DNA of 24,852 nt from a virus. Position 1 is the stretch's first letter. Each line of letters begins with the position of its first letter. This document shows, in pieces, positions 16,001 to 20,535 of this stretch. Location of the stretch: IMG/VR virus record IMGVR_UViG_3300002144_000053, positions 1-24,852 of that record; one strand, written 5' to 3'. The notes below the pieces were generated by a model that was given only the letters and a program-made list of their open reading frames with translations, ran no database searches and was not told where the DNA came from. The position numbers were made by a program, and so were the translations under genes.

Positions 16001-16633
16001 TCAGGAATCACAAACGACTTAGCAGGCAATACTGTTGCTGTTCCTTCATCACACATGATGATCAGAACTATGTTACGCAACGATAATATTGCTTATCCTT
16101 GGTTAGCTCCAGCTGGAACTAGACGTGGTATCATTGACAATGCTTCAAGCATTGGTTACATTGATGCACAATCTGGTGAGTTCCAAGTCATTAGAACACG
16201 TGTTGGTATTAGAGATGTGTTATACACAAACTTTATCAACCCAATGGTATTCTTCACAGGTAACGGCTTACTGAACTATGGTAACAAAACATCATTCGAT
16301 TCAGCATCTGCACTTGATAGAGTTAACGTAGCACGATTAGTTGCTTACATACGTAGACAACTGATTATTGCTTCAAGACCGTTTGTATTTGAACCAAACG
16401 ATCCACAAACAAGAAAGTCTATCTCAGCAGTAGTAGAAACATTATTCCAAGATTTGATTTCAAAGCGTGGATTATATGACTACTCAGTAGTTTGTGACGA
16501 GTCTAACAACACTCCAGCAAGAATTGATAGAAACGAACTTTGGATTGATATAGCAGTTGAGCCAGTCAAAGCGGCTGAATTTATATACATTCCAGTGAGA
16601 ATCTTTAATACTGGTGAGTTATCAGGTTCATAG
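13040..16633 (+). CDS. 18: Tail sheath protein gp18, greatly enlarged
   Basis: 1197 residues against 659 in T4. The N-terminus (MALTSPGVEVTIVDESQY) and the C-terminal ~380 residues (LLWNTRRSGYNV, MMIRTMLRNDNIAYPWLAPAGTR abridged, YIDAQSGEF, LNYGNKT, VARLVAYIRRQL, RPFVFEPND) are the conserved contractile sheath core. About 120-750 is a block of inserted domains: GAYWVDTT (133-140), a segment at 238-322 and another at 457-545 that look like flagellin hook-IN motifs (TISISATNTLAQVVSDINALG and the GSISLSHTKGG part), GTGYAVGETVTILGTALGG (593-611), and GDLWIDSSDL (745-754). These should decorate the outside of the tail. It has the AAAGGAAAA ribosome site and a late promoter, and is followed by a hairpin. 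Confidence 0.93.
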   Translation: MALTSPGVEVTIVDESQYLPAAPASIPLIVLATATNKADPTSTGIAQATTAANAGKMYRITSQRDLVTLYGNPFFYTSGAGTPIQGYELNEYGLLAAYSALGISNQVFCLRADIDLASLVGSTGRPTGAPTNGAYWVDTTNSTWGINEFNATTGAFTAKSPIVLTDLTSLVGGVAGGAPLQSIGTIGDYAVVALFNYNQPTATTAPQYYYKNTNNAWIAVGSSAWQNAWPTLQGTVANPTLTQGDSFDIILSGTNSATISISATNTLAQVVSDINALGWEYLTASSANSKLTLYSAQTGGDDSPYFIRLNNGVGTVLADLGFSQAVTTSQQPQLTYGTSAQQPLWQSGQNAPKPTGSVWIKVSGTGLQPDVSTYNSATANWVAKTPTFAESDWAQIYAADSTGGGAIPAGSVYAQYAFDGNAFSAGPVYLWYRSATGATTITGNNTTPDFTSGPYVGKVQITTPGVSGIGGAFTINLADATDATDFVTAWSGAGIPNTTAVVNDDGSISLSHTKGGVIVLDDYDASTGVSSGLFTEAGFIAGTTTGCKYGPFKNDITFTPATTASASGTGFIPSVTNNYQQYDFDPDTFSVPGTGYAVGETVTILGTALGGATPANDLVLRVTNVTAGVPTGVTLVSGTGAASYKVQLSNWQALSTTTSGANSITSNEGAPTAIPTNLTNWYYSATNQVDIMINYNGVWSGYKNQGYDSNGLPSPSVANVTDSKGPLVAATEPTLQSDGTALEYGDLWIDSSDLENYPVIRRWQSVTNVDQWVLIDNADQTTQQGILFADARWATNGTTNPANDPIPSIVSMLTSGYLDVDAPLSSNSPTGMLLWNTRRSGYNVKQYRVNYFNADRFPSPAVLPAQKDAWVTASGLQADGSPYMGRKAQRAMVVKALKSTIDSNTAIRDDDNFFNLQATPNYPELQPNMILLNADRGETSYVIGDTPMRLKDDATDIQAWATNAVGATGTGEDGLVTRNTYMGLFYPSGITNDLAGNTVAVPSSHMMIRTMLRNDNIAYPWLAPAGTRRGIIDNASSIGYIDAQSGEFQVIRTRVGIRDVLYTNFINPMVFFTGNGLLNYGNKTSFDSASALDRVNVARLVAYIRRQLIIASRPFVFEPNDPQTRKSISAVVETLFQDLISKRGLYDYSVVCDESNNTPARIDRNELWIDIAVEPVKAAEFIYIPVRIFNTGELSGS

Positions 16634-16642
16634 GAAAATAAT

Positions 16643-16668
16643 ATTTGAGCGGCGCGGGTCGCTCAAAT
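16643..16668 (+). terminator. Hairpin after the sheath gene
   Basis: A 9-bp perfect stem (ATTTGAGCG 16643-16651 with CGCTCAAAT 16660-16668) and an 8-base GC-rich loop, 10 bases after the gp18 stop. There is only a short T tract, so it may act as a weak terminator or as a 3' end stabiliser. The next late promoter begins 4 bases later. Confidence 0.7.
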
Positions 16669-16671
16669 TTA

Positions 16672-16679
16672 GATAAATA
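16672..16679 (+). promoter_or_regulatory. Late promoter box GATAAATA before the tail tube gene
   Basis: GATAAATA, AAAGT, then A at 16685. The 37-base leader ends with TAGGAG before the ATG at 16722. Confidence 0.78.
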
Positions 16680-16721
16680 AAAGTAGACTATAAAATATAG
16701 TCAAATTAATAGGAGATTAAC

Positions 16722-17372
16722 ATGGCAACAGCCTCAGATACATTAAGAAATCTTTCGGTACAACCCGAAGATGGGAGCAATCAAGGCTTATTGATGCCTA
16801 AACTTCAATATAGGTTCCGTGTGAACTTTATTGATTTCGGAGCACAAGGCGATGATCAAGGAGCATTATCATTGACTAGACAAGTTATTGATGCCGCTCG
16901 TCCTCAAGTACAATTCGACGAGATTACATTGAATGCATATAATTCACGTGTATATCTTGCAGGTAAGCATACTTGGCAGCCTTTATCAATCAACGTCAGA
17001 GACGATGCTTCTGGTTTAATATCAAAAGCAGTTGGAGCTCAGTTACAGAAGCAATTAGACTTCTTCGAACAAGCATCAGCGGCCTCAGGTCAAGATTATA
17101 AGTTCTCTACAGAGATTCAAATTTTAGATGGTGGTAATGGCGTTAATGCACCGACTGTATTAGAAAACTGGTCATTAGCAGGTTGTTTCTTACAACAAGC
17201 AAACTATCAAACATTGAATTACGGTACTTCAGAAGCAGTTACTATTGCATTAACGATTCGTTTCGACAACGCAATTCAGACAAATGGCAACGGTGACTTA
17301 GCATCTTTACCTGGAGCAGGCGTAGGACAATCTGGTTTACAATCTACTCGTACACCAACTGGTACTGTTTAG
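16722..17372 (+). CDS. 19: Tail tube protein gp19
   Basis: 216 residues (T4 gp19 is 163). The protein follows the tube fold in order: the first beta strand in LQYRFRVNFIDFG, the loop and strand QVQFDEITLNAYNSRVYLAG, HTWQPLSINVRDD, a helix LQKQLDFFEQASAA, ENWSLAGCFLQQANYQTLNYG and the closing strand AVTIALTIRFDNA. Compared with T4 it has an N-terminal extension and a Gly/Ser/Thr-rich C-terminal tail. Tube subunits stack as hexamers inside the sheath and form the DNA channel. Its place directly after gp18 is the T4 order. It has its own late promoter with TAGGAG and a strong terminator, suited to a high-copy product. Confidence 0.9.
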   Translation: MATASDTLRNLSVQPEDGSNQGLLMPKLQYRFRVNFIDFGAQGDDQGALSLTRQVIDAARPQVQFDEITLNAYNSRVYLAGKHTWQPLSINVRDDASGLISKAVGAQLQKQLDFFEQASAASGQDYKFSTEIQILDGGNGVNAPTVLENWSLAGCFLQQANYQTLNYGTSEAVTIALTIRFDNAIQTNGNGDLASLPGAGVGQSGLQSTRTPTGTV

Positions 17373-17407
17373 TAACATCATTTTTGCTTAGGCAACAATC
17401 ATACAAG

Positions 17408-17439
17408 CCGAACTTAATTAATTTTAAGTTCGGTTTTTT
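17408..17439 (+). terminator. Rho-independent terminator after the tail tube gene
   Basis: A 10-bp perfect stem (CCGAACTTAA 17408-17417 with TTAAGTTCGG 17424-17433), a 6-base loop and TTTTTT (17434-17439). It is a textbook intrinsic terminator. Confidence 0.92.
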
Positions 17440-17445
17440 GTTTCT

Positions 17446-17453
17446 GATAAATA
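17446..17453 (+). promoter_or_regulatory. Late promoter box GATAAATA before the second tube-like gene
   Basis: GATAAATA, ATAGC, then A at 17459. The transcript would carry AAGGAAA and a 7-codon mini-ORF before the gene at 17497. Confidence 0.75.
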
Positions 17454-17473
17454 ATAGCATAAGGAAACAACCT

Positions 17474-17497
17474 ATGCCAATTGAAGGGACAATGTAA
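17474..17497 (+). CDS. 7-codon mini-ORF coupled to the tube-like gene
   Basis: It would encode MPIEGTM. It has its own ribosome site (AAGGAAA, 17461-17467) and its stop overlaps the next start as TAATG (17495-17499). A second ribosome site for the downstream gene, GAAGGGA, lies inside it. The arrangement suggests a leader peptide with translational coupling, but expression is unproven. Confidence 0.4.
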   Translation: MPIEGTM

Positions 17498-18552
17498 TGA
17501 CAACATATCTGCGTGATTTTAGACATGCCTCTAAAATATTTTTACCAAATAGTCAGAGTAATTCTCCTAAGGTTAAATTTTTATTTCATGCATATTTTGA
17601 AATTAACGAACAGGCATACAAGCCTCCTACTGGCGATAACTTTGGTATTCTTGTTAAGTCAGTTAAACTTCCTTCTTTTAAATTTGATACAGAAATAATG
17701 AATCAATATAATAGAAAAAGAATTATTCAAACTAAAATTAAATACGATCCAATAGAAGTTGTATTCCATGATGATAACCAAAGTCAAATGACAGCTATGT
17801 GGAATGCGTACTATCAATATAACTATGCTGACTCTGTTAATCAGACTGATGTACTTGGCGTGGCCAAAGCCGGCGTTGGTGCAAAATACCAAGCCAGAAA
17901 CATTTACAATCCTTCAATTGAAGGAGATGATAATTATGGTTATAGGGGTGGATCAACACAAGAAGACGGTACAAAAATTCCCTTCTTCAAAGATATTACA
18001 GTGTTTGGCTTTTGGCAACAGAACTTTCTTGCTTATACGTTAATTAATCCAATCATTACAAGTTTCGCACACGATACATATGATTATGCTGAAGGTGGTG
18101 GCGTCATGTCTAATACGATGACACTAGATTATGAAACTGTTACCTATAACACAGGTAAAATGGATGCCGCATCTCCTGAACTTTTTGTTACAGGGTTTGC
18201 TAATAATGCAAACTATGATAGAACAGAAAGCCCATTAGATTCTTATGCTAGTAATAGTCCTACCTCATCTCCTATAGGAGATACAGCCAGCGGCGCATAT
18301 GATAATCAAAACACTCAGGTAAGACCAAGTTCAGTATCTATAATAAATCAAGGCTTGAAGTCGGCCTTGGCGGCTAATCAGTCCAATAGTCCAAATACTA
18401 GAACACCTTCTGCAACTGCATTTTTTCCGACTAATGCGTCTAGTCCAACAGACATAAACCAAGCTAATCAGGGACAACCAACTGGGTCAAACAATAACAC
18501 AGTAGTTGACGCACCTCGAACAGCAGGTGTGCAAGTTACAGGTAATAGATAA
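17497..18552 (+). CDS. Tail tube-like (gp19/gp54-type) structural protein
   Basis: 351 residues. The first ~230 look like a tube-fold protein: KVKFLFHAYFEINE, FGILVKSVKLPSFKFDTEIMNQYNRK (abridged), YDPIEVVFHDD, a helix MTAMWNAYYQYNYAD, and the closing strands ITVFGFWQQNFLAYTLINPI and MSNTMTLDYETVTYN. This is the order seen in gp19. The remaining ~120 residues are Ser/Asn/Pro/Thr-rich, low-complexity and probably disordered. A likely job is the first ring of tube on the baseplate (T4 gp54 role) or the tail-end terminator ring; the sequence does not decide. It follows gp19 after a terminator and new promoter, and shares TAATG with the next gene. Confidence 0.75.
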   Translation: MTTYLRDFRHASKIFLPNSQSNSPKVKFLFHAYFEINEQAYKPPTGDNFGILVKSVKLPSFKFDTEIMNQYNRKRIIQTKIKYDPIEVVFHDDNQSQMTAMWNAYYQYNYADSVNQTDVLGVAKAGVGAKYQARNIYNPSIEGDDNYGYRGGSTQEDGTKIPFFKDITVFGFWQQNFLAYTLINPIITSFAHDTYDYAEGGGVMSNTMTLDYETVTYNTGKMDAASPELFVTGFANNANYDRTESPLDSYASNSPTSSPIGDTASGAYDNQNTQVRPSSVSIINQGLKSALAANQSNSPNTRTPSATAFFPTNASSPTDINQANQGQPTGSNNNTVVDAPRTAGVQVTGNR

Positions 18553-18917
18553 TGGCAACAACATTTAAAGTTAATGAGTACGATCAAACAGTTTTGATCT
18601 TTAATAATTTTTATACAGCAGATTTGGTTGTACCAGCACCCGAATGGGATGTAGTGTACTCATACTTTGTGGGTACCTCAAAAAGTAAAACCACGGCGGC
18701 CGCATTCGCATCAGTTTTGTTTAGAATTGCACAAGAAGCAGGCGTAGAAGTAATGTCTTTGTTAGAAGATATTCAAGGTGGTTCAGGCGATAACAAATTA
18801 AAACTATCAGAGTCTATGGCCTTTTATTTGAATCTAGTACGAACAAAGACTGCTCTATACGGAGTAAGTACTGTACCTAGTCCTAATCAAACAATACAAA
18901 GAAATGTATTACAATAA
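18552..18917 (+). CDS. Small conserved protein of unknown function, tail/baseplate-associated by position
   Basis: 121 residues, starting within the stop of the tube-like gene (TAATG), so its translation is coupled to it. No motif for an enzyme is visible. The layout is a short N-terminal strand pair (DQTVLIFNNFYTADLVVPA), an acidic-aromatic segment (EWDVVYSYFV) and helical segments (AAAFASVLFRIAQEAGVEVMSL abridged, KLKLSESMAFYLNLVR), ending in a polar tail. Similar small proteins occur next to tube-like genes in marine T4-like phages. It may be an assembly chaperone or a minor baseplate part, inferred from coupling only. Confidence 0.75.
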   Translation: MATTFKVNEYDQTVLIFNNFYTADLVVPAPEWDVVYSYFVGTSKSKTTAAAFASVLFRIAQEAGVEVMSLLEDIQGGSGDNKLKLSESMAFYLNLVRTKTALYGVSTVPSPNQTIQRNVLQ

Positions 18918-18929
18918 GGTTGAGTTGCT

Positions 18930-19376
18930 ATGGCACGAAAACAAAAGTATGCTCAAGGGCTATACGAAGTAAAAAACATAAAAAAGTATGTAGGTAAGGG
19001 TAAGCCCAAGTATCGATCAGGCTGGGAACTTACATTTATGATCTTCTGTGATACAAATGATAAGATCATCACCTGGGCCTCTGAATCAATGGCCATTCCA
19101 TATCGTCATCCTTTAGACGGTAAGGTACATAAGTATATTCCAGATTTCTTTATTGTTTACCAAGACAAATCAGGTAAAGTCAAAGCAGAAATTATAGAAA
19201 TAAAACCAAAAAAACAAAGTATTATAGAAAGTAAAGTTGCTAATGCAAAAGATAGAGTAACAGTGGCAATTAATCATGCTAAATGGCAGTCTGCTAATGC
19301 ATATGCTAAGTCACAGGGGTTAGTATTCAGAGTAATTACTGAAGATGATCTTTTCTACAACGGTAGGGCAAAGTAA
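18930..19376 (+). CDS. 4: Head completion protein gp4 (TnsA-like nuclease fold)
   Basis: 148 residues, almost the length of T4 gp4 (150), and collinear with it: KNIKKYVGKGKPKYRSGWE, IITWASESMAIPY, KVHKYIPDFFIVYQD, EIIEIKPKKQ, a helical stretch with AINHAKWQSANAYAKSQG, and FRVITEDDL. The elements E33, P71-D72 and E90-I-K92 form a PD-(D/E)xK nuclease-type signature as in TnsA. In T4, gp4 acts late in head completion, after packaging, making the head competent for tail joining. It follows the previous gene by 12 bases (AAGG as weak ribosome site). Confidence 0.9.
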   Translation: MARKQKYAQGLYEVKNIKKYVGKGKPKYRSGWELTFMIFCDTNDKIITWASESMAIPYRHPLDGKVHKYIPDFFIVYQDKSGKVKAEIIEIKPKKQSIIESKVANAKDRVTVAINHAKWQSANAYAKSQGLVFRVITEDDLFYNGRAK

Positions 19377-19383
19377 CTAAATA
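19376..19383 (+). promoter_or_regulatory. Variant late box ACTAAATA, predicted leaderless start of the gp16-like gene
   Basis: ACTAAATA, GATGT, ATG. Two bases differ from GATAAATA, but spacing to the ATG is the same 5 bases as at the three leftward leaderless starts, and no Shine-Dalgarno is present. It overlaps the last base of the gp4 stop codon. Confidence 0.4.
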
Positions 19384-19388
19384 GATGT

Positions 19389-19874
19389 ATGACTAAAAAA
19401 CTTGAAGAATTGTTTGATATTGCGTCTCAGGACGAGAATGAGTTGAATGAACCTATTCCAGGCGTAGCAAGAGAAGTTACACGAGAGGCACTTAGTAACC
19501 TCGAGAAAATAGAAACAGCATTGCCTACAGTACGAGGTTTAGAAGCATCTGACCAAGAGTTAGATCATTTAGCACAGTTAGCACAAACAAGTTTTCAAGA
19601 CCTTATGGATTTAGGTATGCAAGTAGATTCACGTTTTAGTGGAGATATCTTTAGTGTTGCGAGTAACATGTTAAATCATGCTATCACTGCTAAAACTGCT
19701 AAACTAAACAAAAAATTAAAGATGATCGATCTACAGTTAAAGAAGGCAACATTAGATCAACGTCAAGCAAAAGTTGATGAAAAAATTGATAATATCCCAA
19801 TAGGAGACGTTGGACAGACTCTGGATCGCAACGAGTTACTACGACTATTATCTGGCAAAACCTCACAGGAATGA
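19389..19874 (+). CDS. 16: Probable terminase small subunit (gp16-like)
   Basis: 161 residues (T4 gp16 is 164). The predicted architecture fits gp16: an acidic N-terminal segment, a central pair of long helices (ELDHLAQLAQTSFQDLMDLG and IFSVASNMLNHAITAKTAKL, abridged, parallel to T4 FATLMGQMTTTNREILKL), a Lys/Leu helix KKLKMIDLQLKKATLDQ, and a polar C-terminal tail. gp16 forms rings that recognise DNA and stimulate the gp17 motor. Sequence identity to T4 is low, so the call leans on pattern and on similar proteins of marine myoviruses. Oddly, gp17 does not follow; the gene sits after gp4. There is no ribosome site. Its TGA stop overlaps the next late box. Confidence 0.6.
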   Translation: MTKKLEELFDIASQDENELNEPIPGVAREVTREALSNLEKIETALPTVRGLEASDQELDHLAQLAQTSFQDLMDLGMQVDSRFSGDIFSVASNMLNHAITAKTAKLNKKLKMIDLQLKKATLDQRQAKVDEKIDNIPIGDVGQTLDRNELLRLLSGKTSQE

Positions 19875-19880
19875 TAAATA
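19873..19880 (+). promoter_or_regulatory. Late promoter box GATAAATA before the internal-protein candidate
   Basis: The box begins inside the TGA stop of the preceding gene. The start would be near 19886-19887, and the leader carries ACGGGAAC before the ATG at 19903. Confidence 0.7.
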
Positions 19881-19902
19881 TATTACACGGGAACAAAACA
19901 TT

Positions 19903-20523
19903 ATGAGAAGTCTTAAAAAATTTATTGCAGAAAGCATTCACACTTATGATTACACAATCAAAGTGGCAGGTGATGTTAACAAAAACTTCTTAGAGTTGTT
20001 CAAATACAACCTAGACAAGTTCTCACCTATAGAAATTAAAGGTCCAACATCAACCCCAATTCAAAAAGATCCATATGGATTTCCAAATTTACACGATGAA
20101 CCCGTGCATATTTTTAAGTGCAAATTTGCATATCCTTGCACTGAACCAATGGTTCAGCAGATGGCTCAGTTGTTAGGTCACAACGTTAACTATGTAAGAA
20201 TGATCGATACTGCATACAATGATAGCATCAACAAAGAAGTAGATCAATACGAAAATCAAATGTCACATACTCCTGTTTTAGATCACACTGAACTAGAAGA
20301 TAACGGAAAAGATGCCGCTAAAGAGTATGGTGATAAATATTTAAACAGCATCAAAGATCAAACCGAAGATCAAAAGAAAGTAGGTCTACCTGTTGATCAA
20401 AAGAATACTAAAGACTCGTTTGATCCTTGGAAGCCTTGGACAGATGATCAGCAAGGCGGAAACAAGAGTCCGATGACTGATATTAAACGAGGCCCTAAGC
20501 CGGCAACGTCAGCAGGATTATAA
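19903..20523 (+). CDS. Putative internal head protein with T4-type capsid-targeting N-terminus
   Basis: 206 residues from the ATG at 19903. A longer frame from 19810 is rejected because it overlaps the upstream gene and the late box. The N-terminus MRSLKKFIAES matches the T4 internal-protein capsid-targeting sequence MKTYQEFIAEA in length and in the FIAE block, with a small residue after Glu as required for cleavage by the gp21 prohead protease (I-x-E then Ala/Gly/Ser). This suggests a protein packed in the prohead, cut after E10 and possibly injected with the DNA. The centre (YTIKVAGDVNKNF, VHIFKCKFAYPCTEPMVQQM) may be a small alpha/beta domain; the last ~90 residues are polar and disordered-looking. 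It precedes the acidic protein by 12 bases. Function is otherwise unknown. Confidence 0.65.
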   Translation: MRSLKKFIAESIHTYDYTIKVAGDVNKNFLELFKYNLDKFSPIEIKGPTSTPIQKDPYGFPNLHDEPVHIFKCKFAYPCTEPMVQQMAQLLGHNVNYVRMIDTAYNDSINKEVDQYENQMSHTPVLDHTELEDNGKDAAKEYGDKYLNSIKDQTEDQKKVGLPVDQKNTKDSFDPWKPWTDDQQGGNKSPMTDIKRGPKPATSAGL

Positions 20524-20535
20524 AGGAAAAAAACA

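Noticed and set aside
19810-19902. Upstream extension of the internal-protein candidate
   Set aside because: It overlaps the gp16-like gene and the late promoter box; the ATG at 19903 follows a GGGA site and gives the recognisable targeting N-terminus.
20332-20339. GATAAATA inside the gene at 19903
   Set aside because: No gene start lies at a sensible distance and the downstream T-A is absent; probably chance.
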